Below, in pieces: positions 45,487 through 53,329 of a DNA stretch of 64,000 nt; within the stretch, counting starts at the first letter, position 1; every line of letters starts with the position of its first letter. Under the pieces are notes generated by a model, which did not search any database, was not told the origin of the DNA, and was given only the letters and a program-made list of their open reading frames with translations. Position numbers and translations under genes: made by a program. The stretch spans positions 62,001 to 126,000 of the forward strand of contig NZ_CP017991.1 in assembly GCF_002208095.1 (NCBI RefSeq). Reading direction: 5' to 3'. The DNA comes from Enterobacter cloacae complex sp. ECNIH7. GTDB lineage: Bacteria; Pseudomonadota; Gammaproteobacteria; Enterobacterales; Enterobacteriaceae.

Positions 45487-45728
45487 TTTCTCTCCTTTTC
45501 TTCAGGTGTTGTGTCCTGGGTTGGCGAGTGCAGCTCACGCCACACCATGCCGCCAGGTATTGACTCGGCCAGGAAAAGAAGGCCTGCCAGAAAAAGGAAC
45601 ATGCCGATAAGCTGTACCCATATAAAACCGGAGAAAAGCGTGGAGAACAAAATGGACCACGAACCGGCGAATATAAGTCCTGGCCTCCACCGGGTTGTTG
45701 CCCACTGCAGTGTTTTCCGTGATTTCAT
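45483..45728 (-). CDS. Small two-helix membrane protein downstream of traB
   Basis: ATG at 45726-45728 is preceded by GAGGAACTC, giving an 81-aa product (MKSRKTLQWATTRWRPGLIF...) with two hydrophobic helices (SWSILFSTLFSGFIWVQLIG and FLFLAGLLFLAES). A longer open frame upstream runs inside traB and is rejected. Position like TraP/TrbD; function unknown. Confidence 0.65.
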   Translation of the reverse strand: MKSRKTLQWATTRWRPGLIFAGSWSILFSTLFSGFIWVQLIGMFLFLAGLLFLAESIPGGMVWRELHSPTQDTTPEEKERK

Positions 45729-45741
45729 CCTGAGTTCCTCA

Positions 45742-47145
45742 TCAGTTGATGGTGTCACCGAGGCGCAGCTGGCTGGCCTGGCGGAGAACATCATCGGGGT
45801 TGATGTTGCCGACTGAGGTAGTGCTGGACGTGGTGGTCTGACTGACGGGTTGCGGAGCAACGGCGTCCTGCGCGGCGCTACCTGCTTTCTGCAGTTCCTC
45901 TTTCGCTTTCTGGTCTTCAGCGTCTTCCAGTGTTTCCAGTCGGAAACCTTTCTGGAACACGACCGTGACCAGGTTGCCGGCACCGATATCAATCACCGGG
46001 TGATACTGCTCAGCGCGTTTAATCCAGTACTGACTCAGGGTGTCGGCCGCCTTACTGGCTCCCCCACCTAACCCCTGCTTAAACACGTCGCCGGCACCGA
46101 CATCGGCTGTGGCGCCGAGTCCTACTGACGGTGTGGCAGCAGACTTAATCCCTTCACCAAAACCTGAAAGCAGACCCGCTGCGCCGGCGTAGCCGACAAT
46201 CATGCCGTTACGCATCACTGGCTTGCCGCGCACACCACCCTTACCCTGGTAGCTCACGTGACCGTCAAATTCCATATCGACGTGCTTGCCGTTTTTCAGC
46301 ACGCAGCTGATCGACTTTGTTCGCACCACACCGCGCTCGCTGGAGATATCCCCCCAGATTTCGCCCACCACAAAGCAGCCATCCGCGCTGTACTCTTTGT
46401 TGTTGGGCATCTGGATACTCCCCAGAAGACGAATGGTGACGGGCTGGGTGTTCTGCTGGCCGGTGACGCTGGCGTTGGCATCGGCCCCTTCAATCATGAT
46501 GGCGTCAGAGAAGGAGCCGGACGGAATCCAGGGCAGTTTTGTGGGCTTTTTCTTCAGACTGTCGTAGCTGAATTTGGTGGTCGACAGACCGCCTGTCATG
46601 CGCTGGCCGGAGCCGCCCGGATAGAACCCTGCGCCCTGCCCCATATTGACACCAGTGGCGGCCGGTGTGCCTGTGGGGGTCACGGAGTATTCGGGGGGTC
46701 GGGCCTGACCGGCAGCAACGGGACCCGGGAGTGGTGTTCCGTTCTGACCAGCAGGTGGTGTCTGCTGGCCTGTGGTCGGGTTGCTGCTGGGGGCTTTCGA
46801 AAGCTGGTCATTCAGGCGCTGAATTTCCGCGTCCTTGTCGGCGAGTTTCTGGTCGGTGGCGAGTTTGTTCTGCGCAAACTGCTGCGAGAGCGTGGCAAAA
46901 TTTTGCTCGAGCGCAGAGGTCTTCGCCTGCTGTTGTGCCAGTGCGGCATCGCTGACCTGCTGGTTAAATGCGGCGGTCACGACACCGGTCATGTTCGGTG
47001 CGGCAACCGGCGCGGGCTGCTTTTGCGCCTGCTGATACTGCCCGTACCAGATAACACCGCCCGCAGCGGCTGCGCCGCCCACAAGAACGGCGGCGAGGAT
47101 GGCCACCTGCTTACGGCGGGTCTTCAGGTTTTCATTCAGATTCAT
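45742..47145 (-). CDS. traB: TraB, T4SS scaffold protein (VirB10-type)
   Basis: A 467-aa protein (F TraB is 475 aa): N-terminal membrane helix (VAILAAVLVGGAAAAGGVIW), a coiled-coil stretch (SALEQNFATLSQQFAQNKLA), a proline-rich periplasmic linker, then the VirB10/TrbI-like beta domain with WIPSGSFSDAIMIEGADANA and YSADGCFVVGEIWGDISSER. It bridges inner and outer membranes. The start overlaps the traK stop. Confidence 0.95.
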   Translation of the reverse strand: MNLNENLKTRRKQVAILAAVLVGGAAAAGGVIWYGQYQQAQKQPAPVAAPNMTGVVTAAFNQQVSDAALAQQQAKTSALEQNFATLSQQFAQNKLATDQKLADKDAEIQRLNDQLSKAPSSNPTTGQQTPPAGQNGTPLPGPVAAGQARPPEYSVTPTGTPAATGVNMGQGAGFYPGGSGQRMTGGLSTTKFSYDSLKKKPTKLPWIPSGSFSDAIMIEGADANASVTGQQNTQPVTIRLLGSIQMPNNKEYSADGCFVVGEIWGDISSERGVVRTKSISCVLKNGKHVDMEFDGHVSYQGKGGVRGKPVMRNGMIVGYAGAAGLLSGFGEGIKSAATPSVGLGATADVGAGDVFKQGLGGGASKAADTLSQYWIKRAEQYHPVIDIGAGNLVTVVFQKGFRLETLEDAEDQKAKEELQKAGSAAQDAVAPQPVSQTTTSSTTSVGNINPDDVLRQASQLRLGDTIN

Positions 47146-47882
47146 GGGCGGGTGTCTCCGTCATCTGAAAACACAATCCAGGCGTAGCCTTCGCCGCCGG
47201 CATAGAGCTGGCTCTGTGAGAGCATGACGGCCCTGACGCCCTTGCGCCAGAAGTCGCGCTCGCGCAGGCTGCGGGTGACGTTGCCCGGATTGCTCATCCG
47301 GAAACGCACCAGACGAAGGTGGTTGCCGACAAACTGGCGTTCCGGTGTCAGGCGTACATCACTGGCGGGTGTGTATGCCGGCATCCGGCTGACCGGGTAT
47401 TCCTGGTAGTCATCAGGCACCTGGCCGTTGACGACGGCCCGGGACAATGCGACCAGTGTCTTTTCATAGGTCTGCCCTTCTTCCCAGGCCTTCGCGTCAT
47501 CGTTCTTGCGAAGTGGTGGTGACATGGGGGTGAAGCGCAGGGTCTTGCCGTTGCCGGGCTGCGGTTTGATATTCAGGCTCAGCGATGAGCCGCGGTCAGT
47601 CTGGATAAACAGTGTGAAGTTCTGGCCAACAAGCGGAGACAGAATGAGCGCTCCGTCATCGGTCGTGCTCTGGTCGTAGGCACCGGATGGTCCGCTGATG
47701 CTTGTGATTAATTCTCCGTCGACAACAACCTTGCTTGGGTTGGTGTTGCTGAGAGTGACGTTAAAGGCGGCGTCGTTCTCAAACGGAATGGCTGCGGGTG
47801 CGGAAGCGGCCCGAAGGCCGCCAGTAAAGAATCCCGCTGCCAGAATCACAGCAGCAGCTGCCGGTGAAATGCGAAATTTCAT
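47142..47882 (-). CDS. traK: TraK, secretin-like outer-membrane ring protein
   Basis: A 246-aa secreted protein (F TraK is 242 aa; signal KFRISPAAAAVILAAGFFTG). Its C-terminal domain (NHLRLVRFRMSNPGNVTRSL, QLYAGGEGYAWIVFSD) is the VirB9/secretin-like part that contacts TraV. It lies between traE and traB in canonical order, 11 bp after the traE stop. Confidence 0.94.
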   Translation of the reverse strand: MKFRISPAAAAVILAAGFFTGGLRAASAPAAIPFENDAAFNVTLSNTNPSKVVVDGELITSISGPSGAYDQSTTDDGALILSPLVGQNFTLFIQTDRGSSLSLNIKPQPGNGKTLRFTPMSPPLRKNDDAKAWEEGQTYEKTLVALSRAVVNGQVPDDYQEYPVSRMPAYTPASDVRLTPERQFVGNHLRLVRFRMSNPGNVTRSLRERDFWRKGVRAVMLSQSQLYAGGEGYAWIVFSDDGDTRP

Positions 47883-47893
47883 GGGCAGTCCTG

Positions 47894-48475
47894 TTAGTTG
47901 GTGGTGGTTACCGGCTGGAGTTCCTCGAAGCTGTGGAGGTTAATCACGCCATTCACATAACTCAGTTTCAGTCGGTAGATTTTTTCTTCGGGCTTCAGGA
48001 AGGTGGTGATTGCGCCGTTGGTGGTGGAGGATTTCAAAGTGCCGCTGAATTCCACGGAGCCATCATTGGTGACCCGGATTTCTTTCGTGTCGAACTGGGT
48101 GGTAATCCCTCCTTTCTTGATGCGTTCAGCTTCAATATCCAGGGCTTTCTTGAGCACATCCCGCTCAGCAGAGGGGACGTACCCAAGAATCATTTTCTGG
48201 TTATTGTCGATGTTTTCCGGGGTGATATTCAGTCGCCAGTAAATAAAGGAAGTGGCGAACTGTGTCATGCCGGTTGCGTCTGCGCTGACTGCATCAGAAG
48301 CGAACGGACGGTTATACGTCATTGGGGTGGTAATGGTTTTCTGGGTGGTGGCAAAATGCCATGCCAGCGAACCGGTTAAAACGTTACCCACTCCCAGAAT
48401 CAGGGTTAATCCTGTAAGGCCAATAAACGCATAGCTGAGTTGTTTATCGCGTTCCCCTTTGATTTTCAGTTTCAT
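47894..48475 (-). CDS. traE: TraE, VirB5/VirB8-like inner-membrane protein
   Basis: A 193-aa protein (F TraE is 188 aa) with a single N-terminal helix (LSYAFIGLTGLTLILGVGNV) and the conserved ATSFIYWRLNITPENIDNNQ and LGYVPSAERDVLKKALDIEA blocks. A core T4SS protein needed for pilus assembly, five bases after the traL stop. Confidence 0.95.
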   Translation of the reverse strand: MKLKIKGERDKQLSYAFIGLTGLTLILGVGNVLTGSLAWHFATTQKTITTPMTYNRPFASDAVSADATGMTQFATSFIYWRLNITPENIDNNQKMILGYVPSAERDVLKKALDIEAERIKKGGITTQFDTKEIRVTNDGSVEFSGTLKSSTTNGAITTFLKPEEKIYRLKLSYVNGVINLHSFEELQPVTTTN

Positions 48476-48480
48476 GAAAG

Positions 48481-48783
48481 TTATGCCCTCCAGTGCCGGA
48501 AACTTGAATCAGGTATCTGGCGAAAAGTGACTTTGAATAAAAGTGACGGCAGGTGCCAGTAACAGAAATTAAGTAACCAGAATGACCCCTGCCCTTTCTT
48601 CAGGTATCTGACAATGAACCAGAGAATCCCCGCTATAACGCCAAGTTCGAGTGACATATTGTTAAGCACCCCTAAAACAACCAGGGGTGCGGTCACGATT
48701 AATTCATCAATTGGAAGGCCTAAATAACGTTCCTGCTGGTTCAGTGTTTCCGGGAAGTAGTATTTATCCTCTTCCCCGCTCAT
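48481..48783 (-). CDS. traL: TraL, VirB3-like inner-membrane protein
   Basis: A 100-aa protein (F TraL is 91 aa) starting MSGEEDKYYFPETLNQQERY and containing two short hydrophobic helices (LIVTAPLVVLGVLNNMSLEL, VIAGILWFIVRYLKKGQG). Standard position after traA; involved in pilus tip or channel assembly. Confidence 0.94.
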   Translation of the reverse strand: MSGEEDKYYFPETLNQQERYLGLPIDELIVTAPLVVLGVLNNMSLELGVIAGILWFIVRYLKKGQGSFWLLNFCYWHLPSLLFKVTFRQIPDSSFRHWRA

Positions 48784-48786
48784 CGT

Positions 48787-49140
48787 TTAGCTCGCGATAC
48801 CGAAGGCGACACGGGTAAAGATGATTGCCATAACGATACCGACAAATACCAGTGGAGAGCGTGCCTTAATATAAATAAACAGGCCCATGATGATTTCGGC
48901 AATGTAGAACCATTTAATCAGTGAGGAGCCAGAACCGAATGTGGAATTAACAGTTGTTGCCTGTGATGAGAGGAGGTCAGTACCGGATGCGAATGACGGG
49001 TTGGTGACCATAAGTGCAATTAAGAATGCACCTGCTGTTTTTAAGTAAAATTTCATCTGGCGATTTTCGCGAGCTTTACGGAATAAAGACGCTACCGCCC
49101 ATCCCTTACCGACGTTAAGGGCGCTGCCTTTGGTTAACAT
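48787..49140 (-). CDS. traA: TraA, F-type propilin
   Basis: A 117-aa prepilin. A long leader of about 51 residues ends in TNPSFA, the predicted LepB cleavage point, leaving a ~66-residue pilin SGTDLLSSQATTVNSTFGSG... with two hydrophobic helices (IKWFYIAEIIMGLFIYIKAR and LVFVGIVMAIIFTRVAFGIA). F pilin is 70 residues with the same layout (TTV.ATFG.DSS..KW). The gene is the first of the minus-strand operon, 90 bp from a perfect CRP site. Confidence 0.95.
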   Translation of the reverse strand: MLTKGSALNVGKGWAVASLFRKARENRQMKFYLKTAGAFLIALMVTNPSFASGTDLLSSQATTVNSTFGSGSSLIKWFYIAEIIMGLFIYIKARSPLVFVGIVMAIIFTRVAFGIAS

Positions 49141-49230
49141 GCTTGTTTTCTCCGGAAGTAAACAAAAGTGGTGTGCGTAAGTTGTTGTTTACGCGGGTGC
49201 AATTGTCCCATGACCCTAAAAAAAAAAAAC

Positions 49231-49246
49231 TGTGACGCATGTCACA
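49231..49246. promoter_or_regulatory. Perfect CRP binding site between traA and the traY-like gene
   Basis: TGTGA-CGCATG-TCACA: both half-sites match the cAMP-CRP consensus exactly, with AAAC before and CTTT after. It lies 91 bp upstream of the traA start and 91 bp upstream of the divergent traY-like ATG. It could activate either or both promoters, tying transfer gene expression to carbon status. Confidence 0.85.
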
Positions 49247-49337
49247 CTTTTTGATTTCATTCGGATTTATCTGAATATGTAAGTGAGTAGGCTTTGTAGA
49301 CCGGAAAGTTCTGAAATGGCTTACAGGATCTATAGCT

Positions 49338-49979
49338 ATGAAAGTAAAAGAGAAAATGTGGGATGGTCGCGGCCGTCCACGAAAGTTCCAGCCCGGCGAG
49401 GCGGTCGAGTGGCGGCTGCGCGCGCCGGATAATTTGCTTATGGAGCTGCGAATATGTGCGAGGGCGGGTAACAGAAGCGTAAATGAGGAAATTATCGCAA
49501 GGCTTTTGTTGTCCCTGAATTATCAGCCAGGGAAGGTAGTAATTAAAACTGCGGAAGGCGAACGGCTCATTTCGTTGGCGGTCAGGTTCGAGGAGTGGCT
49601 CGGGAATTTACTGAATGAAGTGGATGGTGAGGCTGAAGAGAAAAATAAGGTTCCGGTGCACCAGGAGCAGTTGTGGATGTGGCGTGAAGGTGAGCGTGTG
49701 TTGCTCCCCGGGAAAACTACAGGCTACAGTATGCGTATTCCCGAGAATCTTGCAGATGAAATCAGGGCAATGGCAAAGGTGCATAACCGTAGTCTGAATG
49801 ACGAAATGCTCACCAGGTTAATGAATACGCTTGGATATTTTACTGAGAGATTACTTGACCAGAATGAGGATGCGCAGGCACTGAAAGTATTGTGTATGGA
49901 ATTTGAGGTTTTTTTAAAAGAAAAAATCACGGAGGTGGAGAAAGAAGACCTTCCGTGGGATGAGGGTGAGTCTCAGTGA
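49338..49979 (+). CDS. traY: TraY-like tandem ribbon-helix-helix protein, inverted relative to the tra operon
   Basis: A 213-aa protein with two Arc-type repeats. Repeat 1 has VEWRLRAPDNLLMELRICAR then NRSVNEEIIARLLLSLNYQP; repeat 2 has YSMRIPENLADEIRAMAKVH then NRSLNDEMLTRLMNTLGYF. Each resembles Arc (GRSVNSEIYQRV). F TraY also has two such repeats and binds oriT and the tra promoter, but it is 131 aa and lies in the tra operon, in the same orientation. Here the gene points the opposite way, has ~60 extra residues after each repeat, and converges with traM. No traJ is visible, so it may combine regulator and relaxosome roles. Confidence 0.75.
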   Translation: MKVKEKMWDGRGRPRKFQPGEAVEWRLRAPDNLLMELRICARAGNRSVNEEIIARLLLSLNYQPGKVVIKTAEGERLISLAVRFEEWLGNLLNEVDGEAEEKNKVPVHQEQLWMWREGERVLLPGKTTGYSMRIPENLADEIRAMAKVHNRSLNDEMLTRLMNTLGYFTERLLDQNEDAQALKVLCMEFEVFLKEKITEVEKEDLPWDEGESQ

Positions 49980-49986
49980 TCGACAG

Positions 49987-50004
49987 GGCCGGAAAAATCC
50001 GGCC
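49987..50004. terminator. Hairpin between convergent traY-like gene and traM
   Basis: Perfect 7-bp stem GGCCGGA-AAAA-TCCGGCC in a 37-bp gap between converging genes. No T-run follows, so termination is modest. Confidence 0.5.
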
Positions 50005-50016
50005 TGAAACCAATAA

Positions 50017-50403
50017 TTAATCCGTCAGGAAGTGGTCTTTTTCAGCCTTATCTTCTGCATCGTTAATCGAGCTGATATTGGCATTTATCAGTTCTTCAAG
50101 CTTCACTCCAGAGTCTGGCCCCTTCATCGTGACAAAGATATCAGAGACAAGTGCGGTGAGAATCATAATACCTTCACGTGAGCCAGAGACTTTCTTAATG
50201 AGGTCGCGTCGGAAACCATCGAGATCGAAAGATGGGCCTTCTTCCTTCGATTTGTAGACCATCAACCCGAGTCGAACTAATTCGTTGACTATTGATGAAT
50301 AGTTCATGTCAGACGTTGTTGCGCCTTTCTGTAACTCAATCTCAAGAATATCATGTATTTCTCTGTCAATTTTATCTTTAAAGTAGATGTTCTTTCTTGG
50401 CAT
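50017..50403 (-). CDS. traM: TraM, relaxosome protein
   Basis: A 128-aa protein (F TraM is 127 aa): an N-terminal ribbon-helix-helix (MPRKNIYFKDKIDREIHDIL, then SSIVNELVRLGLMVYKS) and a C-terminal tetramerisation helix ending in an acidic tail. TraM binds sites next to oriT and the TraD C-terminus, signalling that mating contact is ready. It reads away from oriT towards the convergent traY-like gene. The repeats at 50426-50447 are likely TraM sites. Confidence 0.92.
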   Translation of the reverse strand: MPRKNIYFKDKIDREIHDILEIELQKGATTSDMNYSSIVNELVRLGLMVYKSKEEGPSFDLDGFRRDLIKKVSGSREGIMILTALVSDIFVTMKGPDSGVKLEELINANISSINDAEDKAEKDHFLTD

Positions 50404-50777
50404 GATATTTTCTCAAAAATTTCATGCAGTGCCTGATGCGGCACTGCAATGCTACTTATAAGTCAGTTCCCGAAGTAACTCGTCTCTGTAACTTACTGAG
50501 AGTTCGTGTAAATCGGGCTTTTTGAAGTGTGCTAATCCGGCACCATCATGTGTGTGCATCAGGCACTGTGATGTGTGGGGTTCAGGCACTATTCATTTTT
50601 AAGTTACTCTAATTATTGAATACACACAATCCCCACACTCAACAGTGCTGTATCAGCACACACAGTAGTGCTGCATTAGGCACTGCAAGGTGTGCTGATG
50701 CACACACCTTTATTGTTCACGCAGCATAATTCCGCATAATACGAACAGGTATACATCTGAATTAAAAGAAAAAATCT
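50404..50777. promoter_or_regulatory. oriT-adjacent region with TraM/IHF-type sites
   Basis: A gene-free, AT-rich stretch full of the word GCACTG/CAGTGC in both directions: a perfect inverted repeat GCAGTGCC-TGATGC-GGCACTGC (50426-50447), and further copies near 50560, 50590, 50650, 50685 and 50700. It is the expected location of the TraM promoter and sbm sites and of IHF sites, beside the nic region at 50778-50806. Confidence 0.75.
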
Positions 50778-50806
50778 GCAAGACGAAGTCTTGCGTGGGG
50801 TGTGAT
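50778..50806 (+). other. oriT: oriT nic region
   Basis: An inverted repeat GCAAGAC-GAA-GTCTTGC (50778-50794) sits directly before GTGGGGTGT-GATG, a counterpart of the F-type sequence in which an inverted repeat is followed by the nick in a GTGTG context. I place the nick on the plus strand between 50803 and 50804. The plus strand would enter the recipient 5' first, so coordinates above 50804 are the leading region. The surrounding tra and leading genes fit that polarity. Confidence 0.85.
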
Positions 50807-50998
50807 GTTTTAGGAGGTTAGTAAAGAGCGGCATGTAAATACGGTAGCCTGGTCTGCTTTCATTATTTCAGCCAGGGGTAAAAGTCATGCCGGAGAGCGC
50901 TTACGCGCGTTTGTAGTGAATAAACTTGATTAAGACGATCTGGCGGGGTATTTTTTAAAGCGGCTCCCATTAGTGCTTATATCTCGTTAAAAGGCCAG
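50807..50998. other. Nic-distal flank, no gene
   Basis: Sequence between the nick and the lytic transglycosylase gene. It includes a short palindrome-like GCGCTTACGCGC (50899-50910). Promoter for the transglycosylase is expected here, but no strong -35/-10 pair stands out. Confidence 0.4.
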
Positions 50999-51541
50999 AT
51001 GATGAAAATAACATTATTACCCGCTGCCGTGCTGGTCGTTTCACTTTCAGCGGGCGCAGCTCCCCAGATGTGTTTTGATCAGGCGGGAAAGGACTACCGT
51101 ATTGATCCACTCCTGCTGATGTCAATTTCCATTAAGGAAAGCAGACTGCGGGCAGATGCGATTAATGGATCAAACAGGAATGGGACAGAAGATGTCTGCG
51201 GGATGCAGGTGAACAGCTCTCATTACGGAAAGCTTAAAAACTTTAATATTACGCGTGACCGGTTGTTAAATGATCCCTGTATCTGTGTCTATACCGGTGC
51301 CTGGGTTCTGGCGCACAACTTCCGGTCGTATGGTAAAAACTGGGACAGCGTAGGAATGTATAATACCGGCCCCTCGAAAAAGCTCATCACTCAGCGCCGG
51401 GCGTATGCCGAAGATATTAAAAATATATATCGCGTTTTGCTGGCACGAAAAACGATCCTTTCGCAGTATCAGGAGCAGAGCGGGGGAATGGTTAATGCAG
51501 AAAAAACAGCAGAGACGGCGTCACTGAATAACACACAATAA
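50999..51541 (+). CDS. Lytic transglycosylase of the oriT leading side (geneX/ORF169-like)
   Basis: A 180-aa secreted protein (signal MKITLLPAAVLVVSLSAGA). It contains the SLT domain with the catalytic glutamate in ISIKESRLRADAI and CGMQVNSSHYGKLKNFN. F has the same gene (ORF169/geneX) next to oriT. It opens peptidoglycan locally to allow T4SS assembly. It is the only plus-strand gene on the left of the leading region and ends at a strong terminator. Confidence 0.93.
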   Translation: MMKITLLPAAVLVVSLSAGAAPQMCFDQAGKDYRIDPLLLMSISIKESRLRADAINGSNRNGTEDVCGMQVNSSHYGKLKNFNITRDRLLNDPCICVYTGAWVLAHNFRSYGKNWDSVGMYNTGPSKKLITQRRAYAEDIKNIYRVLLARKTILSQYQEQSGGMVNAEKTAETASLNNTQ

Positions 51542-51542
51542 A

Positions 51543-51564
51543 AAGCCGCTCATCAGAGCGGCTT
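51543..51564. terminator. Terminator between convergent transglycosylase and DUF932 genes
   Basis: AAGCCGCTC-ATCA-GAGCGGCTT with a preceding A-run and following AATTTT: a 9-bp stem suited to act in both directions. Confidence 0.8.
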
Positions 51565-51569
51565 AATTT

Positions 51570-52391
51570 TCAGGCCTTCAGCTTTGCAAACTCTTCAGCC
51601 AGTTTCCATAATGCCTGATTTAATTTGATATCACCGTCAATACCGGTGACTTCCCGCGTTCTGGTCAGACTGCCTTTTTCCGTTCTGCCACGGATACCAC
51701 CCCGGATCACATTTTCCTGCACCACATTAAAAGTGGTCCATAAATCCTGTCCCTGGTCGAGGACACGGCGCGGGTTAATAATCTGCTCTGGCGTTACCGG
51801 CGATTTTTTCCCGTCATACTTATACTCCAGAGCGGCGGCACCCAGGAGACGTTGTTCAGGTAAAGAGAGCTGGATGCTTTTCATCATGTCGATATTTTCA
51901 TCAACAGCATCAAATGTTTTCAGCACTGTATAAGCGCCCTCGATAACCTGCCCGACAATATCCCCTTTGTGTGGTACGCGGATTTCACCAAAATCTTTCC
52001 AGGCTACCAGACCATTAGAGCAAACCTGACGAAACATGCCGGGGATCATTTTATAACTGCTGGAGCCATCATGGCTGTTAAGCAGAATAATTTCCGGGAC
52101 TTCTTTACCGTTAATCTGGTCATGTCGGCGCAGGCGCAGCATATGTTTCGTAAACTCGCGTTTATCCTGGTCACGCGGACGTGACTGGGTTGCATAATAC
52201 GGCTGGAATCCCTCATCACGTAAACGATCAAGAATATTAATGGTCGGAATATAGGTATAACGCTCTGAGCGAGAATCATGCTTATCAGCAGAAAACGCGC
52301 TCGGGACAATGCGCTGTAATTCATCATTCGTCAGCGGGCGGTCTTTACGGATTGACGACGGCATACGATAGCGGCTTGCGAAACTGACCAT
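51570..52391 (-). CDS. DUF932 (DUF945/YubP-like) leading-region protein
   Basis: Start at ATG 52389-52391 gives a 273-aa protein (MVSFASRYRMPSSIRKDRPL...). Residues ~90-190 show the plasmid/phage DUF932 pattern: EIILLNSHDGSSSYKMIPGM, RQVCSNGLVAWKDFG. Its molecular role is not known; it is a regular member of F-type and phage early regions. It is the second gene after single-strand promoter repeat 1, 16 bp downstream of the 97-aa gene. Confidence 0.82.
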   Translation of the reverse strand: MVSFASRYRMPSSIRKDRPLTNDELQRIVPSAFSADKHDSRSERYTYIPTINILDRLRDEGFQPYYATQSRPRDQDKREFTKHMLRLRRHDQINGKEVPEIILLNSHDGSSSYKMIPGMFRQVCSNGLVAWKDFGEIRVPHKGDIVGQVIEGAYTVLKTFDAVDENIDMMKSIQLSLPEQRLLGAAALEYKYDGKKSPVTPEQIINPRRVLDQGQDLWTTFNVVQENVIRGGIRGRTEKGSLTRTREVTGIDGDIKLNQALWKLAEEFAKLKA

Positions 52392-52407
52392 AATTATTGA
52401 CTCCTGA

Positions 52408-52701
52408 TTAATTAGTAAGTGATGAAGAAATAACACGGTGAAAATTGTCCAGCGGCATTGCAGCTGCTACCGGGCGACCTTCGATAACCCAGACAGAGAT
52501 ATAATCCGGGCAGTCGTTATTAATTAACGTCAGCTCAGTGGCATTCGCTGGCGGTGTAAAAATTGCCGGTTGTGGCTCTCCTTCCGTTGCGGCAAGGACC
52601 CAGCAAAACAGATCCGTGAACTGGGCAACGGTGAGGTTTGAATCACATCTTCCGGTAGATTCTTGAGCGGCGGTTTTGACGTTGACGTTTCGTGTGTGCA
52701 T
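52408..52701 (-). CDS. Leading-region protein with repeat-encoded N-terminus (copy 1)
   Basis: I chose ATG 52699-52701 (MHTRNVNVKTAAQESTGRCD...), which has CAGGAG 8 bp upstream, over a much longer frame reaching 52830. The 97-aa product shares its first 15 residues with the gene at 58110-58382, because those codons lie inside the duplicated repeat. The remainder (LTVAQFTDLFCWVLAATEGE...) is unique. It is the first gene after repeat 1 and is oriented for expression from the incoming strand. Function unknown; an anti-defence role is conceivable from position only. Confidence 0.72.
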   Translation of the reverse strand: MHTRNVNVKTAAQESTGRCDSNLTVAQFTDLFCWVLAATEGEPQPAIFTPPANATELTLINNDCPDYISVWVIEGRPVAAAMPLDNFHRVISSSLTN

Positions 52702-53189
52702 CCTGGTTTTCTCCTGTGGTGATGGTTGTCCATCTCCCTGGTGAGTTCTCTCGCGGCAAAGGGCAAAGGGAGCAACGGCGAAGGGAGGAAGGAAAGGGGC
52801 GCTGACGAAAGTTTTTGCGGCCTTTCGCAAAAAGTTTTGGCGGCGTTTATTTCACCCCTTGTATGACGACCCGGCGGTGCTACAAGCAGCCCTCCGCGTG
52901 AGGACACACGGGGGATGGCCTCACCGGATGAACAGGATACACACACCCGACACGTCGGAACGGCGTGGCGACATTAAAGCGACGGCTCCGCCGGCGCGGT
53001 GAAGGCGTTCCGGACGGTACGGCCGGAGAAGCCGTAGCCCCTGACCTCAGCCATCAGACCCTAGCGAAGCCCGAAACCCGAAGGGGTTCGGCGGAGACTG
53101 GCTGGTGCGAAGCAGCTGCCTGGCGGAGTGGGGCTCGACGACCGGACGGCGCAGCTGGCCGGGAGCCGAAGGGGGCCATCGCCCTGCCC
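52658..53189 (-). repeat. Leading-region repeat, copy 1 (probable single-stranded-DNA promoter)
   Basis: 532 bp that look identical to 58339-58870; the central ~280 bp recur at 60998-61275. The core is GC-rich and full of hairpins: CCGAC-AC-GTCGG, TCCGG...CCGGA, CCGAAaCCC-gaa-GGGgTTCGG. Such folded segments in F leading DNA (Frpo/ssi) act as promoters and priming sites only when single-stranded. Transcription from the transferred plus strand would run towards lower coordinates, into 52701-51570. Confidence 0.75.
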
Positions 53190-53266
53190 CTCATTTTGGT
53201 GATGGCCATCCTGGTGACGCTGGCCGATATCGCTGTGATTTGGCCGGAAATCTGACCCGGGATGAT

Positions 53267-53315
53267 TTGAGAACGGTCACTATTAATGCTAATGTACGCA
53301 TCCATTAGCATTAAT
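53267..53315 (+). promoter_or_regulatory. Promoter with overlapping 34-bp inverted-repeat operator
   Basis: The perfect inverted repeat ATTAATGCTAATG-TACGCATC-CATTAGCATTAAT (53282-53315; 13-bp arms, 8-nt spacer) covers the -10 of a probable promoter: TTGAGA (53267-53272), 17 bp, TAATGT (53290-53295). It ends 14 bp before the ATG at 53330. Conserved at 58963-58996. A repressor, perhaps the product itself, should bind here. Confidence 0.75.
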
Positions 53316-53329
53316 ATGTGGTGCAAATA

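Noticed and set aside
49141..50998. traJ
   Set aside because: Looked for in both strands between traA and oriT. Only the TraY-like gene and traM are supported.
52408..52830. Longer start (MRKAAKTFVSAP...) for the copy-1 repeat gene and its 58511 counterpart
   Set aside because: The ATG at 52701/58382 has a good ribosome-binding site. The longer version is simply the translated repeat, including hairpin sequence.
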